Assembly (NCBI GenBank): GCA_964019335.1
Contig: OZ025664.1
Location: 434,001-498,000 of the forward strand
Length of the DNA stretch: 64,000 nt
Reading direction: 5' to 3'
Origin: Diplonema japonicum
Taxonomy: Eukaryota > Euglenozoa > Diplonemea > Diplonemida > Diplonemidae
The notes under the pieces are model-generated. The model was not told the DNA's origin, made no database searches, and saw only the letters and a program-made list of their open reading frames with translations. This document shows, piece after piece, positions 40,808 to 50,939 of the stretch; positions within the stretch are counted from its first letter, which is position 1, and each line of letters begins with the position of its first letter. A program made the translations under genes and the position numbers.

Positions 40808-41193
40808 AGAAATCGAAATAAGCGGAACCGACACTCGGTTAGAAGTGGACTCATGTTGCATCCGAGCCCATTCTGCATATAGGGGTGCTGGGATGCATGT
40901 GGTATGCATTTTTTTTTTTTTTTTGATGATTAAATTTTTCGGCAGACGCACTCTTCTTCGTCTCTGAACATGAACGGCTCAGTCTCCAGTGTGACAATGG
41001 TCTCAAGTAAAACTGGAGAGAGCACAGTTGCTGCAGCAGCTGTTGCTGTGGCTGCCTCGGTTTCTCCTGTTGAACCGGAAGAATGCGAACCAGAGAGGTG
41101 TGTAAAGAAAAGGGGAACACAAAAAAAAAAAAAGAATTTCTTTTTCTTCCGTGCAGAAAGTCGAATGATGATGAAGAAGAAGAGCGGTGTTAG
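40083..41193 (+). CDS. PDZ-domain protein with N-myristoylation-type start
   Basis: Four exons: 40083-40755, 40810-40901, 40946-41097, 41157-41193, giving 317 residues. The start MGQGSTKD fits an N-myristoylation site, so the protein may be lipid-anchored at a membrane. A PDZ-like fold covers about residues 35-100: EILIFKSKGEKIGVQFN, VVRGVESGSPGDKAGL and IGDTILN. A middle region (about 105-165) has WKKGNFHIYSTKEGKWMLTD, repeating aromatic residues like a small beta domain. The C-terminus is Ala/Val-rich and then acidic (SNDDEEEERC). Introns are 54, 44 and 59 nt; the first would not shift the frame if retained but would insert a lysine run, so splicing is the better reading. Signalling-scaffold role is inference. 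Confidence 0.75.
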
Positions 41194-41712
41194 AAAGAAG
41201 GGAAAAAAGAAAAAAGAAAAGACAAAGAAAAAAAAAGTGTGTGAAGAGCACGTTACCCCCCCATTTTTTTCTAACCACCTCCCTTCCCCTTCCCCCCTCT
41301 TGCTGACACCTTGTGGGAGCTATTTTTTTTTTTTCTTTTTTACTATATTTTTTGTTTCTCTCTTAGTCATCTCTTAAAGAGGCCTTTTTTTTATATTACC
41401 CTCCCCCCGCCCCCGTAGGAAGCGGACAAATGGGCGGAGGAAAAAAAAAAAAAAAAAAATGCCCCCATGAAGCATCCCTTCCTGCTACAAAAAAAAAGAA
41501 CTGCTCCCTGTTAAATAGAGAGATTTAAAAGAGGGACAAAAAAAAAAGAAAAATGAGAACGGAGGGGGGGGGGGGGGGGAGAGGAAAAGCACCGCCAAAA
41601 AAAGAACTCCCCCCCCCCCCCACCCTCCCCTCCTTTCCCCCCTCCTTCTTTTCAGTATGAGTTCTTCTTTTTTTTCTATCGTACTAAAAAAAAGAGGGGA
41701 AAAAAAAACTGA
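41194..41712. other. Intergenic region, no gene seen
   Basis: Lys-coding A runs, T runs and long C and G tracts (41563-41579 and 41610-41640). No credible frame. An A-rich leader precedes the ATG at 41713. Confidence 0.5.
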
Positions 41713-42282
41713 ATGTTGAGGTGGGTGAGAACACTGCATGCAGTTCACCCAAGAGTTGGGGGTGCATTTCTCAACATAGGAAAGGTTCATGAGGTGGAGG
41801 TTTTATTATTAAACCCTGTCGGGGGTACGAATCTCGGCGGCTGTCTACGCACAGCAGAGTGCGCAGGTGTACGCAAGGTCTACTACACCAGAAGAGAAAA
41901 GCTTCAAAAGGGTGTTAACGACGCTGCGGTAAGGAAGACCGCACTTGGAGCAACAGACTGGGTCCCCATGGAGCACATAACAAGCCCTGCTGAAACAGTT
42001 GAAAGAGCCAACCAAGATGGGCATCTCACGCTCCTGGTGGACCCAAGAGCGAGTGTTCCCATGAGCACTTTTCTGGGCTCTCTTGCGTCGCGGCCTTCTT
42101 CGGTGTTGTTGGTTTTCCCTAATGAGTTTTTAGAAGGTGTTGACGATCAGCTCCCTGTCGCCGCATCTGTCTCTCCAAGCCAGTCGGCCTTCAAGGGCCC
42201 AGACGAACTGGTGGTGCGAATGAACCTCACGTCGTCCTTCGCAACGGCCGTTTACCGAACTGTAGAGTGGCTTCGTAAATGA
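41713..42282 (+). CDS. SpoU (TrmH)-type RNA 2'-O-ribose methyltransferase
   Basis: 189 residues as read to TGA. Three SPOUT motifs occur in order. Motif 1 is NLGGCLRTAECAGV (about residues 38-52, the N-x-G-x-x-x-RT-A block with the catalytic Arg). Motif 2 is SVLLVFPNEFLEGV (about 130-145), where the usual GNE or GsE is replaced by PNE. Motif 3 is VVRMNLTSSFATAVYRTVEW (about 168-187, usually SLN-V-A). The family methylates ribose in rRNA or tRNA using S-adenosylmethionine in a knotted dimer. The start MLRWVRTLHAVHPRVG could be a mitochondrial presequence. A GT donor at 42275 and CAG acceptor at 42433 would add a Ser-rich basic tail of 36 residues ending at 42543; I cannot decide between the forms. 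Confidence 0.75.
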   Translation: MLRWVRTLHAVHPRVGGAFLNIGKVHEVEVLLLNPVGGTNLGGCLRTAECAGVRKVYYTRREKLQKGVNDAAVRKTALGATDWVPMEHITSPAETVERANQDGHLTLLVDPRASVPMSTFLGSLASRPSSVLLVFPNEFLEGVDDQLPVAASVSPSQSAFKGPDELVVRMNLTSSFATAVYRTVEWLRK

Positions 42283-42795
42283 AAAGAGGGGCGGGGCAAA
42301 AACCCAGATTCCTCGAAGGGCTGCCATTTTTTTTTTTTTTTTTTTTTGCCGACTTTCTGTCACACTATGATCCAGAGCTTCTCCGTCTCCTCTTCCTGTC
42401 ATGTACTTCTTCTTGCTCCTGCTCCGTCCTCAGGCTCTTCACCCGCCAACCCGTCTTCAACAGCTTCGAACGGTTTGCGTTCATCTGCCCGTCGTACCTC
42501 ATCGGTAGGGGGTAAGAAGGCCATTTCGTTTAAAGAAGTTTAAGATTGATAGTCTGATGAATGGTGGGCTTTGGCATTACATTCTGAATAAAATACACTG
42601 CCTTCCACTTCTTGGTCGGGCGTCAGCCACGTCTACAGCCCCCCCCCCCCGGTCCCCTCAAAACAAAGGGGGTCGGGAATTATTTGGGAGATTTGGAGAG
42701 GGAAAATCCCCGGGAAAAATATTTGGGAAAAAAAACACATTATTTGGGAATTATTCGCCCCCCCCCCCCCCCCCCCTTTAGAAAGCAACAAAAAA
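42283..42795. other. Intergenic region or extra 3' exon of the methyltransferase
   Basis: A 22-nt T run near 42330 is followed by balanced sequence up to 42545 that stays open in the frame given by splicing 42274 to 42434. Beyond that, the region holds C runs (42643-42652 and 42758-42777) and an A-rich leader before 42796. No independent gene is supported. Confidence 0.4.
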
Positions 42796-43842
42796 ATGGA
42801 TGAATCAGACATTCCACCCCCGTTGGTGGAGATTAATGGTGAGGGGAACTCGCTCCCCATCTGGTTAAGCAGGCCGGAGATCAGGTACCATGTGAACGGG
42901 AGCGGGGAGATACTGGGGATCGACACTCCGGACATGTGGGAGAAGAGCGCGGTTAAGGGCGAGGGCGACGAGATCAGAGACCCGCACAGCGTAGTGGGGA
43001 GCAACCTCCTGGACACGATGTCCCCCTTCTACAAAACACTATTCGGGGGGATCTTAAGACGGGTATCGGAAGGAAAGAGCGGGGTAGTAAGCTGGAGATA
43101 CTGCGCCGACTCCCCAGGCGTCTGCAGACACTTCATGCTGACAATCACAAGACTGCCAGACGGCTCCCTACAGTTCAGCAGCACACAGCTAGACGAGCAT
43201 CTCCGTGCTCCAGTCTTCGAACACGGCTTTGAGGACAACGACTCGGCCTCTGTCGAAATCTGCGGATGGTGTCAAAAACTCCGACACCGAGACGGTTCAA
43301 AATGGCAATCCCCTGACACCTTCCACGCGTCACTAGCAGCTCTAGGTGTGACACCGCCTAAGTCCTTGGCTGTGAAGCACATTGCTTGCGATGTGTGCAG
43401 CAAAGAGCTTTCCCATAATGGTATGGCATGGATACCTAACCTGCCTAGAAGCATCACGGACACACATAGTAGGCTGTCTTTGATTTGTGTGTCGAAGGAT
43501 GTGCTGCTTCTTAAGGAGTTGACGGTGCGTGTGTGTAGTACTCGCCCTTGGCATGCGCTTACTTTCCCTATTGGTGAGAAGGACTCGCCTCTTGCGTTAT
43601 CGTCAGAAGCTGCCGTTCATACTGTAAAGGTCTTTGTGCTTAATAACCCCAGTGCCGCTGCTGTCGCTACGGATTGTCCCGTTATTACCGCTTCTCTTCT
43701 TGACACTCTTTCGACGCCTGTGGTCGGTATCGCTTCGAATGACGCCATGGCGAAAAGCCTCCTGGAAGCAGGTTGCTGTTCTGTAGTCAGCCGGCCTCAG
43801 TGGAAACAACTAAAGCGGGCATTGTCCGATATTGCAAAATAA
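42796..43842 (+). CDS. PAS-like sensor protein with paired-cysteine motif and receiver-like tail
   Basis: 348 residues, intronless. The first ~140 residues read like a PAS fold: PEIRYHVNGSGEILGIDTP, a variable middle, then VSWRYCADSPGVCRHFMLTI and a final strand. At about 156-200 comes ICGWCQKLRH, a G-x-KW step, and HIACDVCSKEL, a C-x2-C / H-x-x-C-x2-C arrangement seen behind PAS domains in bacterial proteins (CsWCk-x-R ... W ... H-giCp-C). The C-terminal ~75 residues (VKVFVLNNPSAAAVATDCPV, then VVGIASNDAMAKSLLEAGC, then P-x-W-x-x-L) resemble a degraded response-regulator receiver domain. A bacterial-type sensor architecture in a protist suggests old transfer or a shared ancient domain. Ligand unknown. 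Codon use shifts toward T-ending codons in the last third. Confidence 0.65.
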   Translation: MDESDIPPPLVEINGEGNSLPIWLSRPEIRYHVNGSGEILGIDTPDMWEKSAVKGEGDEIRDPHSVVGSNLLDTMSPFYKTLFGGILRRVSEGKSGVVSWRYCADSPGVCRHFMLTITRLPDGSLQFSSTQLDEHLRAPVFEHGFEDNDSASVEICGWCQKLRHRDGSKWQSPDTFHASLAALGVTPPKSLAVKHIACDVCSKELSHNGMAWIPNLPRSITDTHSRLSLICVSKDVLLLKELTVRVCSTRPWHALTFPIGEKDSPLALSSEAAVHTVKVFVLNNPSAAAVATDCPVITASLLDTLSTPVVGIASNDAMAKSLLEAGCCSVVSRPQWKQLKRALSDIAK

Positions 43843-45259
43843 GTGAAAGAAAAAGAAGAATAATTTAACAAAAAAAAAAAAAGAATTTCGAAAAAAATAA
43901 ATAAATTGACATGTGCACATAATTTTTTATAGTTTATTTTTTTTGCTCCCTTTTTTTTTTTTTTGAGGTTCCACCGAAGAGTGATCGAATAATTTTTTCC
44001 CCCCCCCCTGAAATTCTAGCATCAAAAAAGGCGAAGTAGATAGGTGGGGGAAAGAATGGAAAAAAAAAAAAAAAGAAAAAAAAAAGACGGTCGATGCAAA
44101 AATGCGCACAATATTTATTTTAAAAAAAAGAAAAGAACAGAAAAAAGAAAAGAAAGTGAGAAAAACAAAAACAAAAACAAAAAAAAAAAGAAAATTGGAA
44201 AATCCTTTTTTTTTAAATCACAGAAGGCCGTTGATATCTTGATCGTGACCAGAGAGCACCATTGAATGGGGCATCAGGAAAAGTTCCTGGTATTCTACAT
44301 GGCGGTGAAGAGACTAGTAGCTTCTAGCACCAGTGCTATGGAGACTGCAATGGATTTTACACCTTGAGTTGAGAGACCTTGGGAGGTGAACAGTGAGTAT
44401 CTACCCGCACACTGAAATTTATCAATTTTTTTAAAAGTTTTTTGAAATAACGTTTAACTTTGTTCCCCCCTCATGTCCCTCTTCTTCCTCTCTGCTCTTT
44501 TCGGGGGGGGATTTTCTTCTTCTTTTTTTTTTTTTGTGAATTTGGTGTTGATACTGATGTAAAAGACCGTTTTTGCCATAAAGGATATACTCAGTTTTTT
44601 ATGACAATCAGCTTTGCTTCACAGTATCCTCTCTTTTATTTCACACGAAAAACACCCTCCCGAAAAGTAAAGAAATAGAAACGGTGGGGGGGGGGGGAAG
44701 AAAAAGAAAAAGGGGGGGAAACCCAAACAAAATGTGTCAGTAGTTAGATTGTTTCTTTTTTTAGGATGGCGGGGGGGGGGTCTTTTTATTTATTTGGTCA
44801 GCTGAACGAGAAATATCCTTTAATTTTCTCCGGTCTCTTTTTTTTTTTTCTCTTTCTCTTTCATATGGTTCAGTTACTTTAAAAAAGAATACACTTGTTA
44901 TAACCTTCTGGTGTTGGACTCACTCCAGGGTGCTCGCTTATCAAACCCAAGATGTTGATGCCCAACGGTGAAAAAGCTGCCTCCTCCCAAAAAGATTAAA
45001 AAAAAAAAAAAAAAGGGAGAGAGAGGAGGGGGTTAGCTTTGCAAAGTTTCCCATCGATTTTTTTTTTTTTTGATTCCTTTTTTTTTTTTTTTTTTTTTAT
45101 ATCCTCCTGATCATGTAGTCCTTCCTTGGGGGGGGTTTTTTTTTTCTTTCCTCCTTTTTTTTTTTTTTTCTTGTTCGCTCCCAAAAGAAATCTCAACACA
45201 GTAGGAGGGGAAGACTTAAAAAAAGATCTTCTGTAAAAAAATTAAAAAAAAAAAGGAAA
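43843..45259. other. Long intergenic region
   Basis: About 1.4 kb of homopolymers and AT-rich sequence with one balanced island at 44220-44420. The island is non-repetitive and holds only a 33-codon ATG frame (44266-44367) without recognisable features. Another balanced stretch lies at 44895-44990. No gene is supported, but a small RNA cannot be excluded in the island. Confidence 0.45.
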
Positions 45260-46501
45260 ATGAAACCCCCACAGTACACAACAGTCCTCCTCTACGCTGT
45301 ATTGGTTCTAGCCAGTGGATGGCAACTGGTGTACAGCAAGAAGCCAGGCCGGCCGTTTCAAGTAACGGCTGACGACTTGGACACCATGGAAAAGGCGTTG
45401 AAAAAAATAAAAAAAGAAGGGAGAAAAGCTGCAAAATCGATGAGGAAGCTAATGGAGCAGTCGAAGGAGAACAACGACGACGAAAACTCAAACAGCGAAG
45501 AAACAGACAAATCGCTCATTACAAAAATATGGGACGATCTCAGGGACACTCCGAAATATATTACGGAAAAGAAGAAACAACGGGAGGAGATACGCTTCGC
45601 TACCAACACAGCAGACAAACTCTTGTACGAGCTGAAGAATTTTGAACACAGCGAATCCAACGAAGAACCCAAAGCCCTGCCACAGTTCAATCCCACAACG
45701 CACCAAGAAGGCACCCCAAACATGGTGATTGGGATCTCCTCGGTGAACCGGAAAAAAAACTATTTACTAAACACGATCCGGGACATTTTTAAAAAACTGT
45801 TGAAACCCGAGAGGAAAACAGTGAAAATTGTTGTTATGAACGGTGATGTTCCACCGGAGAAACATACTGACGTTCCACTTCTTGAGACGGAATTTCAATC
45901 TGAAATTGAATCGGGCCTCCTTGTAATCGAACAAAACCCCCGCCACACCGGCCACAAACAGCTTGAAACCAACGACAAGCTCACCCTACGGTGGGGAGAC
46001 AATATCAAACGTGTAAAATGGAGGTCAAAACAAGTTCTCGATGTTACCATGTTAATGAGAAAATGCCACCATCACGCTCAACAAGGCGGCTACGGATATT
46101 TCCTCATGCTGGAAGACGATGTTAAGGTGGCTGAAGGCTTCCCTACCGCAATACGAAGTTGGGTCGACAAGCACCTGTCGTCACGCACCGACTGGACCGT
46201 GGCATCCTTCTACAACCCTTGGAAAGTCGCTGATCGGGAGGAAATACCGGCGTTTAAATTCTTTGGCGTTATCGGGCAGCTCTTTAGAACGCACGACCTC
46301 CCGCACATCACCAGCTTCTTGGGGAGGAACTTTGACGAGTCACCTTTAGACTGGCTGTTTGTCGACTACCTCACCAAGCACAAGGGGAAGATGATCGCTC
46401 ACGCACCGTCCCTCTTCCAGCACCTCGGCGTCGTGTCCAGCCTCTCGGATAAGATACAGCCCAGCAGGGCCGCGGAGTTCGATGAGTTTCCTTTAAGATA
46501 A
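45260..46501 (+). CDS. MGAT4: MGAT4-type N-acetylglucosaminyltransferase (GT54 family)
   Basis: 413 residues, intronless. A single N-terminal signal anchor (about residues 8-25) and a charged coiled stem (about 35-115) give the type II Golgi layout. The GT54 domain begins at about 155 with VIGISSVNRKKNYLLNTI, continues with IVVMNGDVPP, IESGLLVIEQ, the family-specific RVKWRSKQVLD, the YGYFLMLEDDVKV block with its EDD metal/nucleotide site (about 283), FFGVIGQLFRTHDLP, and ends in LFQHLGVVSSLSDKIQ (about 383). In animals these enzymes add the beta-1,4 GlcNAc branch on the alpha-1,3 mannose arm of N-glycans. With OSTC 6 kb upstream, the cell makes and probably elaborates N-glycans. Acceptor specificity is inferred from family only. 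Confidence 0.88.
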   Translation: MKPPQYTTVLLYAVLVLASGWQLVYSKKPGRPFQVTADDLDTMEKALKKIKKEGRKAAKSMRKLMEQSKENNDDENSNSEETDKSLITKIWDDLRDTPKYITEKKKQREEIRFATNTADKLLYELKNFEHSESNEEPKALPQFNPTTHQEGTPNMVIGISSVNRKKNYLLNTIRDIFKKLLKPERKTVKIVVMNGDVPPEKHTDVPLLETEFQSEIESGLLVIEQNPRHTGHKQLETNDKLTLRWGDNIKRVKWRSKQVLDVTMLMRKCHHHAQQGGYGYFLMLEDDVKVAEGFPTAIRSWVDKHLSSRTDWTVASFYNPWKVADREEIPAFKFFGVIGQLFRTHDLPHITSFLGRNFDESPLDWLFVDYLTKHKGKMIAHAPSLFQHLGVVSSLSDKIQPSRAAEFDEFPLR

Positions 46502-46503
46502 CC

Positions 46504-46536
<33 letters not shown>

Positions 46537-46626
46537 TTCTCCTTTTTTTTCTTCGACAACACGAAATTCAAGAAAGAGTAGGGGGTGCAAAAAAAAAAAA
46601 AAGGGAAAAAAAAAAAAAAAAAAAAG

Positions 46627-47805
46627 ATGCCACTGGTATCCAGCACCCCGCAGACGGGCGAAGGTATCCTTCGCGATAACGCCAATAGTGCCGTTGATAT
46701 TACGAGTTCTAAACCCCGGATTGAGTTGAAGGATTTAGTGGCCAGCCCTGGGGCGTATGAGAGGGAACGCGAGCTTGCTAAATTGAGAGCGGACCACCAG
46801 TACAATGATAGGACAGGGTTGCTGGAGCTGCAGGTGAAACGGCCTGATGGTACGCACTCGCAGCTGCAGCTTGACCCGAAGTACTTAGTGGATCCAGCTC
46901 CTGTGCCAGAAGCACAGCAGCACCACCACCAGGCGAGGGTTTCGCCACAGGCAGGACAGTACCCACAACATCATGGGCACAGCCCACATCATCATGGACA
47001 CAGCCCGCATCACAGCGGAACCCCTCCCATGTCCAACCCGCCACGGCAGCTTGTCAAAAAACAAATGATGGAAGAGCCTCATGACTGGTCCCCGCCAAGA
47101 CACAGGGAGACCCACCACAATGTAACCCAAAACAGCAGGATGGAAATGGTATTTTTCTTTTTTTCTTTTTCTCTCCAATCCCAATGCAACACCGACAAAC
47201 AGCCTGCTGCGCCGTGTGGCGTAGAGGAGCACGCACTGAATCAGAGGCTCGACGACATCGACTACGAACTGCAGGAGAAGTCCCCGGAACCGGGGAAGGT
47301 GAGAGCACTTATGGAAGAGAAGGAGAGGATACTACAGAGGATTCAGTACATCACCCCGAAAAAGAACCGCCCAATGGGGTATGGAGCTGCAGAATGGGGG
47401 GAAAAAAAAAATTTTTTTTTTTAAAGATTGCACCCGTCGGAGATACCAAGGGTGACAGTGCCTGCGGTTCCTGTGGACCCGAGACAAGCAAGCAACGATG
47501 CACAAGCCATCTGGCGGCATTTTGGTGTCCGGAGCACGCACTCTGCTGGGTACCACATCCATGAGCAGTCCACACACCCAAGGGGAGCAACATATCCCAC
47601 AGCAACCTATCCCACCTCGCGACAGGTGGCAACACCTCATAGAAGTCCTGCAGTGGGGTCTGTGAAAACACCTGTGACATCAGGGAACCAACCCACGCGT
47701 AGAGTTAGCGATGTCTCGTCTCGCAGGAGGCGATCGTCTAGCAGAAGGCGCCGTTCCTCACCCGATGCGTCGAGGAGGAGGAGGAGAAGCTCTTCGAGAG
47801 GGTAG
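46627..47805 (+). CDS. Coiled-coil protein with His/Pro-rich middle and RS-type tail
   Basis: Three exons: 46627-47148, 47203-47378, 47427-47805, giving 358 residues. The N-terminal part is charged and ordered (ELKDLVASPGAYERERELAK). A His/Pro-rich stretch with HGHSPHH repeats covers about 100-140. Exon 2 carries a coiled coil (LNQRLDDIDYELQEK and MEEKERILQRIQYI). Exon 3 ends in an Arg/Ser tail (SSRRRRSSSRRRRSSPD) like those of splicing-associated proteins. The first intron (54 nt) keeps the frame if retained, so it is less certain than the second (48 nt), whose removal is needed to reach the RS tail. Role in RNA metabolism is a guess from the tail. Confidence 0.65.
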
Positions 47806-48165
47806 ATTTAAAAAAAAAAAAAAAAAAAAAAAAAGATTCCCACCATCCCCTTATGTTGTATCTTCCTCCTCTTTGCTTTTTTTTTTTTTTTTTTTTTTTT
47901 TTTTGTACTGTACTTCCAAAAAGAAATTTAAAAAAAAAAAAAAAACGAACAAGAAAATGAGAAACCTCTCTGATGTATTTTCTTTTTTTTTTACATTTTT
48001 TTTTTAATATAAAAATATACTCTATACTCTGTACTATTTTCCACAACAACAAAAAGAAACTGTTTGAATCGGGCAGAGGTCTCCCTTTTTCTTCTTGTTC
48101 TCTTTTTTTTTTTTTTTTTTTTTTATAGTGACACCTTTCTCCTCCTTCTACCCACCACCAGAGGG
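47806..48165. other. Intergenic region, no gene seen
   Basis: A and T runs of 20-30 bases, then a T-rich tract ending TTTTATAGTGACACC and a short leader before the ATG at 48166. Nothing else is visible. Confidence 0.5.
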
Positions 48166-49213
48166 ATGATCATCAAGATTAGAGGCGATGCCGATGCGTT
48201 CGACAGAAGCGATGAGCTGATCTGCTCAATTAACCAGTCGGCAAGCAGCGTGATGAGCCCTCAGCTGGCGACGAGGCTAGGAAGAAGAAGCCTGAAGGGG
48301 CTGGAGGTGTGGGCGGTGATGCCCGACGGGAAGTACAAAAGGGTGGATGTTAACGCCAGGCCGTGCGACTACGGGATCACAGAGGACGACAAGGAGTGGG
48401 CTGTCTTTATACGCAGGTATGACAAAAAAGAAAGAAAAAAAAGTCCATCATCTCACTCTCAGCCCGGCAATTCCCGAGTGTCCTGTCCCCGCGGCTGAGG
48501 AAGCGTCAGTGTCCAACATCATCACAATGCAATGGTCGAGGCACGCTGTGTACAAACCACGACCAAAGAGATGCATTACAAACCGAAGCCTTCCAAGGAA
48601 AACGTATACAAGAAGGCTTGCGCAGACCCCCACCGCGGAGCAACAGCTACGCGCGCTCTCTCACTACAGCTTTGTGATCAACGATGGGTTAATATCTCGG
48701 GACTTTGCTTCGGCCGTCTTAGCGGAGGCCATACAAGTCCACTTGCGAGGGAGGCTCTCTGAGACAGTGCCCTCTCAGGTCCTTCCTGTCACGTTCAAGA
48801 ACGAGACACACGGCGGGCAGTGCTGCTGGGTCAACGGGGAGCATCACCCGGCTTTTAAGCGGTACCTTCGAATTCTCGACAGCACCGTGAGCGGTCTGAA
48901 CCTGCCGTTGGACAAAGGGTCGCCTTGCCTGCTGTCCTTCTACCCTGCTGGAGGCTCCTGTGGTTCCATCCATGCTGATACGGATAACGACAGCCGGCGG
49001 ATGGTTTGTTTCAATAAGTTTTTTTTTTTAAAACCCCTTCACACAGCTAACTGCAACAATGTTCCTTCAGCACCCCGGTCAAGGTGGAGACCATCACATG
49101 CTGACTCCCACTAACTTCGTTGAGGTGGCGCCCCTCCTTGGAAGAGTCCTTCTTCACTGGAGTGATGAGAGGTGTAAGCATGAGGTGTGAGAGAGATTTT
49201 GAAAAAAAGAATA

Positions 49214-49246
<33 letters not shown>

Positions 49247-49356
49247 TCCGACCGACCAGTTCACAGGCACATTATTCCATAACTGTGTGGTACTGTCACA
49301 AGGACAAGCAAGCAAAGCTTGATATCGAGAATAAAAAAGCGAAGGTGTTTAACTAG
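48166..49356 (+). CDS. EGLN/PHD-type prolyl 4-hydroxylase (2-oxoglutarate/Fe(II) dioxygenase)
   Basis: Four exons: 48166-48416, 48463-49003, 49047-49184, 49246-49356, giving 346 residues. The C-terminal half is the dioxygenase domain: LLSFYPAGGSCGSIHADTDN with the iron-binding HxD, LTATMFLQHPGQGG, PLLGRVLLHWSDERCKHE with the distal His, and HYSITVWYCHKD. This order matches the HIF/Skp1-type prolyl hydroxylases. The Arg that normally binds 2-oxoglutarate just before the Y-x-ITVWY strand is His here. The N-terminal ~85 residues hold a DELICSINQSASSVM segment of unknown fold, and the linker is basic. All three junctions are set by restoring family motifs; introns are 46, 43 and 61 nt. Likely cytosolic or nuclear oxygen-sensing enzyme on a Skp1-like target, by family only. 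Confidence 0.82.
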
Positions 49357-49408
49357 AAACTAACAAAAGAAAAAGAGAAAGAAAAAAAAAAAAAAACAGC
49401 TCAAGCGC

Positions 49409-49998
49409 ATGGCGCTCATGTACGTGATAGGCAGGGCATGCGTGGGTGCTGGGCTGGTGACATGCGCGAGTGTGGAACAGAAGAAAAAGAGGAAAAAACA
49501 TAAGAAGAGAAAGAGCAAGAAGAAGAACACCGAAGCCATCGTCCTTCGGGGGCAGCAAGAGGATTCTTCAGACTCGGATGACAATTGGATGGTATCCCCA
49601 CCACCCCACCACCCCTTCTAATCATCTACAACAGGTTTTCTGCTCTGCGCTACGAGCTGCTCTAGCTTCTTCAGTTGCGCTCCTTGTGTCTCATACTACC
49701 CTGCCCCCTACCACGCCCCTGCAAAGACCTAGCAGTCCTGTAATGGCTTTGTCGCCTTTGCCCGTCTCCTCTCCTCTTCTGTACAATGGGATTGAAGAAC
49801 TTGAGGGGCTTTATTCCTCGTATAGACAGGAGGCCAAGCTGCGGAGGAAGATCGAAATGCAAATGGCGGCCCATGAGGAAGAAGTTGAAGACATTCTTTG
49901 TGCTGCTTTGCACGCTATGGCCAAGGTGTGGAAAGGGAGGATATTTTTTTTTAATTCCTAAATTACAGTTAATGCGTGAAGTCCTGCCTGTGGCGTAA
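49409..49998 (+). CDS. Small basic coiled-coil protein, three exons
   Basis: Exons 49409-49591, 49635-49925 and 49969-49998 join in phase 0 into 167 residues. The start MALMYVIGRACVGAGLVTC is hydrophobic, then a lysine-rich stretch (KKKRKKHKKRKSKKK), an acidic DSSDSDD patch, a Pro/Ser linker, and a helical C-terminus (EELEGLYSSYRQEAKLRRKI) ending LMREVLPVA. Both introns are 43 nt and have GT/AG ends and CAG acceptors. Without splicing the frame stops early. I do not recognise the family; a nuclear or nucleolar site is suggested only by the basic tract. Confidence 0.55.
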
Positions 49999-50109
49999 TA
50001 TATAAAGGAAAGAGAAAAAAAAAAAAAAATGGATGAGTACTGAATGAGGGGTTTTTTTTTCTATTCTTGTTGGCTTCACAGCCTCCTAGATAAGAAGGAC
50101 CTCCGCCCT

Positions 50110-50153
<44 letters not shown>

Positions 50154-50666
50154 CGTAAAACAGCATTCATCCCTCCCCTATTCTATTTTTAATATTACAG
50201 CGTTGCAAAAAAAAAAAAAGAAGAAGAAGAAAAAGACTGAGGTGGAAAAGAAAAAAAAATAGGGGGAAAAACAAAGAAAACTGGCAACTTCACTTTAAAA
50301 GAATTTATGTAAACGATTAAGGGGCGTAAGCAAGAGATAGTGACCATTTCCAAGGAGAAAGGAAAAAAAATTAAAAAAGAAGAAAGGAAAAAAAGAAACA
50401 AGGGAAGAAAGGAAAGACCCCCTCCCCCCCCCTCTTCTTTTCTATTCTTTTTCTTCTTCTTCTCTTTTTTTTTGTTATTCTGCGATTTTTTTTATAGGAA
50501 TCGGCTCGGTATCCCTTCCCCTACAAAGTCCCCCCCCTCCCCCCCCGTTTCTTCTTCGCAAAGTTCCCCTCAAAAGATGAACAAAATGACCAACTTTATT
50601 TATATTGAGAATCCCTCATTGGGGTTTCTCTTTCGTTTTCTTCCCCCTCACTTCAATTCCCTCCCA

Positions 50667-50700
<34 letters not shown>

Positions 50701-50939
50701 CCATTTCCTTTACTTCCCTCTTATTTTTTTTAAACCTCTTTTTATGTTTTAAATATTCACTTATATTATGATAGAAAAGAGGACCGGAAAAAAAAAAAAA
50801 AAAAAAAAAAAAGACACCGAAAAAAAAAAAAAAAATATTTTCCTTGTTTTTCCTTCTTTTTTTGTTAACTCACAGAACCTAAACACAAGAAGAAAAAAAA
50901 AAAACACAAAAAGGGGGAGAAAAGAAAAAAAAGGGGGAA
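49999..50939. other. Intergenic region, no gene seen
   Basis: Dominated by T runs (47 nt near 50111 and 40 nt near 50670) and A runs, with purine-rich and C-rich stretches. Frames here encode only Lys, Phe and Pro runs. A GA-rich leader precedes the ATG at 50940. Confidence 0.5.

Noticed and set aside
44266-44367. 33-codon ATG frame in the balanced island
   Set aside because: Too short, no family match, no splice partners; a small RNA is as likely.
47149-47202. Translated segment instead of an intron in the RS-tail gene
   Set aside because: It reads VFFFFSFSL from a T tract, has GT and ACAG ends and typical length; called an intron, though it would not break the frame.
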